The notes below the pieces were generated by a model. The model searched no databases, was not told where the DNA came from, and saw nothing but the letters and a program-made list of their open reading frames with translations. From positions 1 to 31,893 of the forward strand of contig JAZSHF010000067.1 of assembly GCA_045533115.1 (NCBI GenBank): DNA of 31,893 bases. The letters are read 5' to 3'. The translations under genes were made by a program, and so were the position numbers. The stretch comes from Colimorpha_A sp045533115. Lineage in GTDB: Bacteria > Bacillota > Clostridia > Oscillospirales > CAG-272. This document shows, piece after piece, positions 8,355 to 14,631 of this stretch. The first letter of the stretch is position 1; every line of letters begins with the position of its first letter.

Positions 8355-8383
8355 TTGACATAACGACTAATTTGTTGTAAAAT
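8355..8383 (+). promoter_or_regulatory. SigA promoter of the lipoprotein gene
   Basis: A perfect TTGACA (8355-8360) and TAAAAT (8378-8383) lie 17 bases apart. A second TATAAT at 8383-8388 would need a 22-base spacer and is less likely. A small hairpin (CGGC...GCCG, about 8400-8414) sits in the leader, followed by the ribosome binding site AGGAGG. Confidence 0.8.
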
Positions 8384-8434
8384 ATAATCTGTATACATAC
8401 GGCGGAAAATGCCGCATTCAGGAGGAACCCTATA

Positions 8435-10069
8435 ATGAAAAAAAGACTGTTGGCTTTGCTTATAGCTATCGTATGCATCGTGATGCCTGTTCTTACTTCC
8501 TGCTCTGATGAAGAAGCGGAAATAAAGCAGACCACAAAGCCCATAACCGTTACCCTTTACGGAATCAAGGGCGAAGGAACTACCGACGAAGCGATCAAGG
8601 CGGTTCAGGATCGTCTTAACGTATATTCCGAAGGAAACCTTACGACCCGCGTGCTTCTTAAGCTCTTTACAGAGGACGAGTACTACGCTAAGCTCGACGA
8701 AGCTATGGAGGCGGCTGAGAAATACAAGGAAGAAAACAAGAGCGGCTCCAAGGATAAGAACAAGGGAAACGAGCTTGTATTCCCCGATGAGCAGGGAACT
8801 CAGGTCGATATCTTTATGGTTCGCGGCTCGGAAATGTTCGAGAAGTACAACGAAAGCGGACTTACGGTTTCTCTTAATATTGCCGATAAGAGCGGTCTTA
8901 TGCGAAAGTATATCTCCGACAGATTCTTCGCCCTTACCAATATGGCAACTCTCGGAACTCTTGGAAACAAGTATCCCTACGGCGTTCCGACCAATACGGT
9001 ATACGGCGACTACACCTACCTTCTCGTAAACAAGGATGTAGCAAATAAGTACGGCTACGCAGCGAAGAACCTTGACACTCTCCCTGAGCTTAACAATCTG
9101 CTCATTGATGCGAAAAAGGACTTTGGAAGCTATATTACCCTCTATAACGCTCCTTCGATCAATCTTGACAGCTTCGGCGGAACGATGTTCGGTACCGTAA
9201 TTTCCAATACCGATACCGCATTTACCAAGAAGTCCCCGACATCGCTTCTTGAAAACGAGGCATACATCGAATATGCAAAGTATCTCAATCTCTTTAAGAG
9301 CAAGGGCTACATAACCGAGGGCGACGAGCATAAGCTTCCCGAGAACAAAAAGGTTGCGGCTGCCTTTATTAAGGGCAACGCGGCTATACCCGAGCTGTAC
9401 GGTGACGATTATATCGTGGTTGAGTATGCGAAGCCCGTTATGAACGATATCGGAACGGTATTCTGCATAAGCAAATACGCATCTGATCCCGTAAGAGCGC
9501 TTGAGATCGTAAACCTTCTTCAGACGAACGTCGAATACAGAAACATCTTCCAGTACGGCGTTGAAAACGTGCATTATACCGTTGACGATTACACCGGAAT
9601 TATCGACATCATCAGCGACGACTACAATATGAATCCTGCTGATACGGGTAACCTCTTCCTTCTCAAGGAAAATTCCTCGATGGATGCGGCAACCAAGGCA
9701 CTCTGCGCCGATAATTGGGCGCTCGCTAAGCAGCAGCTTCGCGATACCGTCGTTGCGCCCTATCTCCTCTTCAATCCCGACGTAGAGGGACTTGACTGCG
9801 ACGGCTTTAAGGCGGAAAGCGACAGCGTTCTTAACAAGCTTATGGCTTATAAGCTCGGCTCGTCTCAGCCGTTTGAACAGTATGCGGCTCAGCTGAACGT
9901 TGCGTTCAAGAAGACCGAGGCGTATATCAGCTTTGCCGACAACGGCGCGGCCCCCAAGCCTGCTGACGAAACTGACGAGGGCGGAGACGCTGAGGATAAT
10001 GAGCCCGTTATCCCCGATCCCGTGCTTGCACAGTATGAGGCATGGTGCCTTTATTACAAAATTCAATAA
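8435..10069 (+). CDS. Extracellular solute-binding-like lipoprotein
   Basis: The N-terminus is a lipoprotein signal: a MKKR start, a hydrophobic stretch, and a lipobox LTSC with the modified Cys at residue 23. The 544-residue mature region resembles family-1 extracellular solute-binding proteins of ABC importers, for example LLVNKDVANKYGY followed by a TLPELNNLLIDAKK segment, and later a GDDYIVVEYAKPV strand. This is a distant match. A Lys/Gly/Ser-rich linker occurs near residues 90-105, and an acidic low-complexity stretch (DETDEGGDAED) lies near the C-terminus. No permease or ATPase gene is adjacent, so the ligand and partner transporter are unknown. It has its own strong promoter and a palindrome downstream, so it is likely transcribed alone. 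A non-transport envelope role cannot be excluded. Confidence 0.85.
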   Translation: MKKRLLALLIAIVCIVMPVLTSCSDEEAEIKQTTKPITVTLYGIKGEGTTDEAIKAVQDRLNVYSEGNLTTRVLLKLFTEDEYYAKLDEAMEAAEKYKEENKSGSKDKNKGNELVFPDEQGTQVDIFMVRGSEMFEKYNESGLTVSLNIADKSGLMRKYISDRFFALTNMATLGTLGNKYPYGVPTNTVYGDYTYLLVNKDVANKYGYAAKNLDTLPELNNLLIDAKKDFGSYITLYNAPSINLDSFGGTMFGTVISNTDTAFTKKSPTSLLENEAYIEYAKYLNLFKSKGYITEGDEHKLPENKKVAAAFIKGNAAIPELYGDDYIVVEYAKPVMNDIGTVFCISKYASDPVRALEIVNLLQTNVEYRNIFQYGVENVHYTVDDYTGIIDIISDDYNMNPADTGNLFLLKENSSMDAATKALCADNWALAKQQLRDTVVAPYLLFNPDVEGLDCDGFKAESDSVLNKLMAYKLGSSQPFEQYAAQLNVAFKKTEAYISFADNGAAPKPADETDEGGDAEDNEPVIPDPVLAQYEAWCLYYKIQ

Positions 10070-10086
10070 TTAGGGAAATTTTCATC

Positions 10087-10113
10087 GAGGGGCGTTAATT
10101 AACGCCCCTCTTT
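10087..10113 (+). terminator. Perfect 24-base palindrome, probable terminator after the lipoprotein gene
   Basis: GAGGGGCGTTAA (10087-10098) is followed directly by its exact reverse complement (10099-10110) and by only three T residues. The stem is strong but the T-run is poor. It may act as a terminator, or as an operator for the rubrerythrin gene 46 bases downstream, because a possible promoter (TTAATT at 10095-10100, 17 bases, TAGAAT at 10118-10123) overlaps it. Confidence 0.6.
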
Positions 10114-10156
10114 GGGATAGAATAATAAAGATAAATATAAAGAGAGGTAAATCAAA

Positions 10157-10696
10157 ATGGCACAGAATCTTAAGGGAACTAAAACCGAAGCAAATCTTCT
10201 TGCGGCGTTCGCAGGCGAAAGCCAGGCAAGAAACAAGTACACCTACTTTGCAAGCGTAGCAAAGAAGGCGGGCTATGAGCAGATCGCAGAGATCTTCCAG
10301 AAGACAGCCGATAACGAAAAGGAGCACGCAAAGATGTGGTTCAAGGAGCTCGGGCTTCTCGGTGACACCGCCGCTAACCTCAAGAACGCGGCAGAGGGCG
10401 AGAATTACGAGTGGACCGATATGTACGCGGGTTTTGCGGACGTAGCAGAGGAAGAGGGCTTCATCGAGCTTGCTGCGAAATTCAGAGCAGTTGCTCTTAT
10501 CGAAAAGTCGCACGAGGAAAGATACCTCAAGCTTCTTAATAACGTCGAGATGCAGAAGGTGTTTGAAAAGGCAGAGGAAACGATGTGGGAATGCCGCAAC
10601 TGCGGTCACCTCGTTATCGGCAAGAAGGCACCTCAGGTCTGCCCCGTTTGTGCACATCCTCAGAGCTACTTCGAGGTAAGAAAAGAGAATTACTGA
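10157..10696 (+). CDS. Rubrerythrin
   Basis: Rubrerythrins are non-haem diiron proteins that reduce hydrogen peroxide in the cytoplasm of anaerobes. The ferritin-like helical domain (residues 1-~140) shows iron-ligand motifs: E21 in GESQAR, E54-x-x-H57 and E116-x-x-H119. The C-terminal rubredoxin-like domain has two CxxC pairs, C146/C149 and C162/C165, for one Fe(SCys)4 centre. The length of 179 residues is typical. The ribosome binding site AGAGAGG precedes the ATG. It is monocistronic: a palindrome lies upstream and a bidirectional terminator downstream. I see no clear PerR box. Its presence supports an anaerobic lifestyle. Confidence 0.96.
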   Translation: MAQNLKGTKTEANLLAAFAGESQARNKYTYFASVAKKAGYEQIAEIFQKTADNEKEHAKMWFKELGLLGDTAANLKNAAEGENYEWTDMYAGFADVAEEEGFIELAAKFRAVALIEKSHEERYLKLLNNVEMQKVFEKAEETMWECRNCGHLVIGKKAPQVCPVCAHPQSYFEVRKENY

Positions 10697-10698
10697 TT

Positions 10699-10728
10699 AA
10701 AAAGCACCCTTGCGGGTGCTTTTTATTT
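10699..10728. terminator. Bidirectional terminator between rubrerythrin and the PHP gene
   Basis: AGCACCC (10703-10709) pairs with GGGTGCT (10714-10720). A-rich sequence on one side and T-rich sequence on the other give a T-run on both strands. It lies between two convergent genes and touches the stop codon of the minus-strand PHP gene at 10723. Confidence 0.92.
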
Positions 10729-11580
10729 TATAATTATATTCGACCAAGCACGCTTATCGCCGTCGCGCACCTCGACGCGAACCCATTTTTCTTCGTTTCT
10801 CATAGTGTATTCGTGTCTTGTTACGCCATCGCCCTCGGCAACTCTGTTCGGAAGCCAACCGCAGTTTGAATGAACCGCGATCTTATTACAGGGCGAGGTC
10901 TCGATCGTGATCTTGTCGCCGTCGCGGGTTACCGAGAGGGTTGGCCCCTGACTTGCGAAAAAGTCGCCGTTTCTGACAGCATTTACGATCGCCTCGTCGG
11001 TAAGCTCGTCAGCTTTTACCATAACCCAGCCTTTTCTGTCGTCAACGCCGCCGTAGTAGTGTGCATCGTCAACGGCGAAAATGCCGAGATATATACCGTT
11101 TACGGCACATATATCAATAAAATGATCGGAATAGGGACGCAGGCTCGTTCCTTGCTCGGAAACGGAGTTGTATATCTCGGCCGCGACGAAGCCGTTAAGC
11201 TTCTTAGCATCGGCAACGGAGTTGAGCGACCAAGCGGGATGAGCAAGCACGGCACAGCCGCCCTCGCGGTTTATCCCGTCGATCATCTCCTGACAGGAAG
11301 CGCCCTTTTCGGTTTTCGGATCGTTTTTCATTCCGAAGCCGACGATATGCATCGTTCCGCAGTTGAGTCCGTTATCGTATTCGATTCCCGAAATAACGTG
11401 AAGCCCCTCTATTTCACGGCTCCCGCCGTAACGCCAATGGTCGGTGAAGGTTATTGCGTCGTAGCCGTCTTGACTGTAAACCCTTGCTATCTCCTCGGGG
11501 GAGAGTGCGCCGTCGGATAGGTTTGAGTGCAGATGAAAGGCGACCTTGTAATATTTGTTTCCGTTTTTGTCCTGGTACAT
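10723..11580 (-). CDS. PHP-domain metal-dependent phosphoesterase
   Basis: The 285-residue protein has the PHP motifs that bind two or three metals: FHLHSNLSDG (H16, H18, D23), TFTDHW, a conserved GIEYD, LAHPAWS and a late DDAHYYG. PHP proteins include DNA polymerase subunits, histidinol phosphatase, and phosphoesterases acting on nucleotides such as pAp. This stand-alone form cannot be assigned a substrate. The C-terminal ~80 residues form a beta-rich segment often seen after the PHP barrel in Firmicutes proteins. The ATG at 11580 follows GCGAGGT on the minus strand, and a good promoter lies immediately upstream, so it can be transcribed separately from the nucleotidyltransferase gene behind it. 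Confidence 0.88.
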   Translation of the reverse strand: MYQDKNGNKYYKVAFHLHSNLSDGALSPEEIARVYSQDGYDAITFTDHWRYGGSREIEGLHVISGIEYDNGLNCGTMHIVGFGMKNDPKTEKGASCQEMIDGINREGGCAVLAHPAWSLNSVADAKKLNGFVAAEIYNSVSEQGTSLRPYSDHFIDICAVNGIYLGIFAVDDAHYYGGVDDRKGWVMVKADELTDEAIVNAVRNGDFFASQGPTLSVTRDGDKITIETSPCNKIAVHSNCGWLPNRVAEGDGVTRHEYTMRNEEKWVRVEVRDGDKRAWSNIIIK

Positions 11581-11610
11581 TTTGATTACCTCGCTTGAAG
11601 TTCTGAGGAA

Positions 11611-11639
11611 ATTGTATCACAGCAAGCCCCGTTAGTCAA
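11611..11639 (-). promoter_or_regulatory. SigA promoter of the PHP gene
   Basis: On the minus strand TTGACT (11634-11639) is followed after 17 bases by TACAAT (11611-11616). The -35 begins a few bases beyond the T-run of the upstream gene's terminator, so terminator and promoter are packed back to back. Confidence 0.8.
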
Positions 11640-11640
11640 T

Positions 11641-11676
11641 AGAAAAGCAGGGCACACGGTGATTTGTGTGCCCTGC
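11641..11676 (-). terminator. Terminator of the nucleotidyltransferase gene
   Basis: An 11-bp perfect stem (GCAGGGCACAC at 11647-11657, GTGTGCCCTGC at 11666-11676) is followed on the minus strand by TTTTCT. It lies 9 bases after the stop codon. Confidence 0.9.
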
Positions 11677-11685
11677 GGGATCAAA

Positions 11686-13812
11686 TTATTTGCTGCCGCG
11701 CAAAAGTGCAAGGATCTCTTTTTCCGAGAGGGAAACAAGCTCTGAGGCATACTCTCCCGACGCCGCTTCGGCTATTATTGTGTAACCGCCGTTACGCGGA
11801 ATAACACGAACGCTTCCTTTTTCGTATTCGGTCTTCACGCCGTCACCCGACGGAGTACCGAGGGCGGTCAGTATCGAAAAACGGTGCCTGTCGTTTATGC
11901 GAAGCGTTGAGGAGAAAAGCGCAAAGCTCGGAATGTGAACGCAAAGCTCCCTTAGTGTCTTGCCGGATACCGAAGCAAGCGCAAGAAGCTCACAGGCAGC
12001 GATAGCTCCGTGAAGGAGCTCGGGAAAGGCGTATACGTTTTTTCTCGCCTCACTTTCACCGTCACCGCTCGGACAAAGCGTGTAAATATACGGCGGCTTT
12101 CGGCAAATATCCCGTATGACCGACGGGGCAGAGGCGGGAAGGGAAACCTTATCCCTTATAAGATACCGCAGCAGCAGTGCCTTGACGTGCCACCAGTCAA
12201 GAACGTAACCGTCCTGCTCGGCGGACAGAACAAAGCCGTCGTCGGAAAGTGACAGTCTGATTCCGTCATCGGATATCACAGCACCTATCGAGGTGAGTGC
12301 TTCCTTCATTATCTTTGAAGCTCTGTTCTCAGTTTTCACCGAAACCTTGATCCCCTCAAGCGGGCATCTTCCCGAAAGAAGAAAAGGCAGATATATCTCA
12401 GTTAAAAAGTCAAGGTAAGAGAGATGCAGCCTTCTTTCCGCGTCATTACGGTCGGAAGTAAACGCCGAAACGAACGCTCTTTCAAAATCTCTTTTCGGGT
12501 AGAGACCGTCACGGTCGTAAATGAAGATCGCAACGCTTCCGTTTTCGTGTCGGATAAAAAGGGAAAGGTCAAGGTGAAGCGCCCTTGAAGCGTAGGATGC
12601 CGCCGCCTCAAAGCCACGGCCGAGAACGGTCACCTCGTCACATACCTTTCCGATACCGCGCAAAAGCGCCGACGAAACGCGCTCCGATACGTCGCTTCCG
12701 TCGGTCATAATGCCAATGCGCCCGCCGGGTGACGAAAGAGCAAGGGCAATGCCGATCCTGATACAAAACGACGGCGAGGCAGACTTGTGCTCGACTCGGA
12801 GCGCACCGTTATCAAGCATCCGGCGAAGAGCGTCGGGCGAAAGGGGAGTCCCCTTACGAATGAACGAGCCGTCGGGTATTTCGCTTCCCGAGGGGAGGAC
12901 GGTGCCGTCGCTTATGACGCAGTTGTCGCCGATGATGCATCCGTGACCGATCACACAGTCGCGAAGAACGGTGCAGCCGTTTCCGATAACGGTGTCGGAG
13001 CAGACGATCGAGCTTTCGACCGTGCTCCGCCGACCTATTTTTACGTTATCTAAAATGACGGATCCATTTATCCCATCGGGCGGTATTTGTGAACTGTTAC
13101 CTACGGAATTTTTGCCGTCAGAGTAACGGAGATTTGCCTGCCTATAGGAGAAAAAATCGCCAATGTCGCACCAGTAATGCCTGTCGGTCACCGTCGCGAT
13201 CTTCTCGCCTTTTTCAAGCAATTTCGGAAAAACGTCGTTTGAAAAGTCACATTTCCCGTCGGGAATATGGTCGAATATCCTCGGGGACATAACGTAAATA
13301 CCGGTATTTATGAGGTCGGAATAGGTTGAAGAAACCGACGGCTTTTCGCAGAATTCGCTGACAAAACCCTCGCCGTCGGTAAGAACCACGCCGTATTCAC
13401 CCGGCTCGGAGCAATGTGTCAGTACCATTAAAGCCGCGGAATCGGTCTTTTTGCGGCGTTCAATCGCCATGCCGAGATCACATTCTGAAAGCGCGTCGCC
13501 GCTTATAACGATAAAATCATCGCCGCCGATAAATTCCGACGCCTGCTTCACACCGCCGGCCGTACCGAGCGGTGTTTTTTCGTTAATATAAGTCAGCTCA
13601 ACTCCCTGCGTTGATTTTCCGAGAGCATTTGTTATTTTGTCGGAGAGATATCCGACCGTTATTGCCGCCTCGGTAATTCCGTGACTGCGCAGAAGCGAAA
13701 GAATGCGGACGATAGTGGGGACGCCGCCTACGGGAAGAAGCGGCTTGGGGATACAGTCTGTTATTGGGCGAAGGCGCCTGCCCTCGCCGCCTGCCATAAT
13801 TATTGCTTTCAT
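11686..13812 (-). CDS. Sugar-phosphate nucleotidyltransferase fused to a degenerate phosphomannomutase-like domain
   Basis: Residues 1-~235 are a complete NTP-transferase: AGGEGRRLRPITDCIPKPLLPV with the signature G-rich loop and K23, a GTAGGVK segment, ISGDAL, and EKP. This is the fold of mannose-1-phosphate guanylyltransferase and glucose-1-phosphate uridylyl/thymidylyltransferases. Residues ~258-325 are left-handed beta-helix hexapeptide repeats (IGRRSTVESSIV..., IGNGCTV, IGHGCIIGDNCVI). Residues ~350-708 resemble phosphomannomutase/phosphoglucomutase. The place of the catalytic serine loop (normally TASHNP) reads IRHENG near residue 422, and the metal loop (normally DGDxDR) reads SDDG near 524. 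So the C-terminal half looks catalytically dead and may be regulatory. GDP-mannose synthesis is likely but the sugar is unproven. The minus-strand ribosome binding site is AGAGGA. The length of 708 residues matches known fusions. Confidence 0.88.
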   Translation of the reverse strand: MKAIIMAGGEGRRLRPITDCIPKPLLPVGGVPTIVRILSLLRSHGITEAAITVGYLSDKITNALGKSTQGVELTYINEKTPLGTAGGVKQASEFIGGDDFIVISGDALSECDLGMAIERRKKTDSAALMVLTHCSEPGEYGVVLTDGEGFVSEFCEKPSVSSTYSDLINTGIYVMSPRIFDHIPDGKCDFSNDVFPKLLEKGEKIATVTDRHYWCDIGDFFSYRQANLRYSDGKNSVGNSSQIPPDGINGSVILDNVKIGRRSTVESSIVCSDTVIGNGCTVLRDCVIGHGCIIGDNCVISDGTVLPSGSEIPDGSFIRKGTPLSPDALRRMLDNGALRVEHKSASPSFCIRIGIALALSSPGGRIGIMTDGSDVSERVSSALLRGIGKVCDEVTVLGRGFEAAASYASRALHLDLSLFIRHENGSVAIFIYDRDGLYPKRDFERAFVSAFTSDRNDAERRLHLSYLDFLTEIYLPFLLSGRCPLEGIKVSVKTENRASKIMKEALTSIGAVISDDGIRLSLSDDGFVLSAEQDGYVLDWWHVKALLLRYLIRDKVSLPASAPSVIRDICRKPPYIYTLCPSGDGESEARKNVYAFPELLHGAIAACELLALASVSGKTLRELCVHIPSFALFSSTLRINDRHRFSILTALGTPSGDGVKTEYEKGSVRVIPRNGGYTIIAEAASGEYASELVSLSEKEILALLRGSK

Positions 13813-13849
13813 AAGTTGTCCTCTGAAATGAATACTCCGTTCCTTCTGT

Positions 13850-13858
13850 TGCTATAAT
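13850..13858 (+). promoter_or_regulatory. Extended -10 element before the small membrane protein gene
   Basis: TGC-TATAAT (13850-13858) fits an extended -10, which can work without a good -35; none is visible 17 bases upstream. It lies 20 bases before the ATG and close to the CGGAGG ribosome binding site at 13868-13873, so the leader would be very short. Confidence 0.5.
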
Positions 13859-13878
13859 CATAAAAAACGGAGGAAAAT

Positions 13879-14145
13879 ATGATAAAGGGAATAAATAAAA
13901 AAATGATCGTTGTAAAGAACACTGGAAGCAAATATTTCGAGGAAGCGCATTTTATAATCAGGAACGGAACCGATGCACGCGAGCGCGATATCATAAAAGA
14001 AGCATCGCGTATAGTCGGCACGGTTCTTACCGAAAACGGGAAGGAACCAAAACCGAGGGGAAGAGTATTAAAAACTGTTATAACGCTTCTTTTGTCATTT
14101 GCTTCGGGAACCATACTCGGAATACTGCTTTGCCTGATATCTTAA
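13879..14145 (+). CDS. Small conserved-looking protein with one C-terminal membrane helix
   Basis: The 88-residue protein has a soluble N-terminal part (about 1-60) rich in charged residues, with a stretch IVVKNTGSKYFEEAHFIIR and then RDIIKEASRIV that looks like a compact alpha/beta unit. It ends in a single hydrophobic segment (about 66-87, LLLSFASGTILGILLCLI), so it is probably a C-terminally anchored membrane protein. I recall similar short proteins in other Clostridia but cannot name a family or role. CGGAGG gives a strong ribosome binding site. Its TAA overlaps the stop of the convergent small gene by two bases. Confidence 0.7.
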   Translation: MIKGINKKMIVVKNTGSKYFEEAHFIIRNGTDARERDIIKEASRIVGTVLTENGKEPKPRGRVLKTVITLLLSFASGTILGILLCLIS

Positions 14146-14339
14146 AGATCGTCAGCGTCCTGGATAGGCTTTTCGTCCACCTTCATAAAGATCTTTCCGT
14201 CGACGGTCTTTCTCGGCATAACGTGAAGATCCTTCGTCAGCCCGGTGTAGCTTCCGAGGGGATCGGCGCTGTTCTGATATGAGTTTATTGCGTCATAGGT
14301 TTTCGGAAAATCGTTCTTGCTTTTATCTTTCTTTTTCAT
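14142..14339 (-). CDS. Small hypothetical protein, 65 residues
   Basis: I do not recognise this protein. It is hydrophilic, starts with a Lys-rich stretch (MKKKDKSKND), then has an aromatic middle part (KTYDAINSYQNSADPLGSYTG) and an acidic end. No membrane helix, signal peptide or metal motif is visible. The middle pattern Y-x-A-I-N-S-Y...G-S-Y-T-G followed by a proline-containing segment looks like a short adaptor or binding motif, but that is only a guess. A moderate ribosome binding site (AGGCGG) precedes the ATG on the minus strand. Its stop codon overlaps the stop of the convergent 88-residue gene through a shared TTAA. Confidence 0.6.
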   Translation of the reverse strand: MKKKDKSKNDFPKTYDAINSYQNSADPLGSYTGLTKDLHVMPRKTVDGKIFMKVDEKPIQDADDL

Positions 14340-14459
14340 TTAAGCTACCGCCTTTCAGGGTGTTTTTCGTTATTATTCCTAATCAGCGACCAATTTATAC
14401 CTCGTTTCCGTTCAAAATATATTCACAATTTAACGCTCATAATATTAACATCTTAAAGT

Positions 14460-14465
14460 TATAAT
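14460..14465 (+). promoter_or_regulatory. Possible -10 box for the RNase J transcript
   Basis: A perfect TATAAT lies about 167 bases upstream of the RNase J start. The expected -35 position (about 14436-14442, CTCATA/TCATAA) is poor, so the assignment is tentative. If correct it gives an unusually long leader. Confidence 0.4.
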
Positions 14466-14487
14466 GTAGTCAGGTATATTTGTTCGA

Positions 14488-14631
14488 TTTTGATCTGCTT
14501 TCGATAGGGGTAAAGACATAAGCCGTAGGACGGTATGACGGCGAGTGTTCCTAAAGGGGCGGTCAGCAGCTTAATAGTACTAATTAAACGGAAGGAGAGG
14601 TCCGCTTTTTTTCGGCGGACAAAATTACTTA
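14488..14631 (+). promoter_or_regulatory. Possible structured 5' leader of the RNase J gene
   Basis: This stretch has no reading frame but several complementary segments. TAGGAC (14526-14531) can pair with GTTCCTA (14547-14553), with one bulged base. GCCGT (14522-14526) can instead pair with ACGGC (14538-14542), so two folds exclude each other. CTGCT near 14495 can close with AGCAG near 14565. GTCCGC (14600-14605) pairs with GCGGAC (14615-14620) around a T-rich loop. The ribosome binding site AAGGAGAGG (14592-14600) stands 31 bases before the ATG, and the last hairpin lies between them. RNase J and RNase E genes are known to be autoregulated in some bacteria, so a regulatory leader is plausible. 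I recognise no known riboswitch class. Confidence 0.45.

Noticed and set aside
8383..8388. TATAAT as the -10 of the lipoprotein promoter
   Set aside because: It would need a 22-base spacer from TTGACA; the overlapping TAAAAT at 8378-8383 gives the standard 17.
8327..10066. Long open frame on the minus strand, antisense to the lipoprotein gene
   Set aside because: It mirrors the lipoprotein coding sequence, has no ribosome binding site, and its translation is Leu/Val/Arg-rich without any domain. Codon bias of the plus-strand gene keeps the opposite frame open.
14561..14598. Resemblance of TCAGC...TACTAATT to the 3' end of 23S rRNA at the window start
   Set aside because: Only short strings are shared (TCAGC and TACTAATT), in different spacing and without the rest of the helix; too little to call a rRNA fragment. 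It is described instead as part of the RNase J leader.
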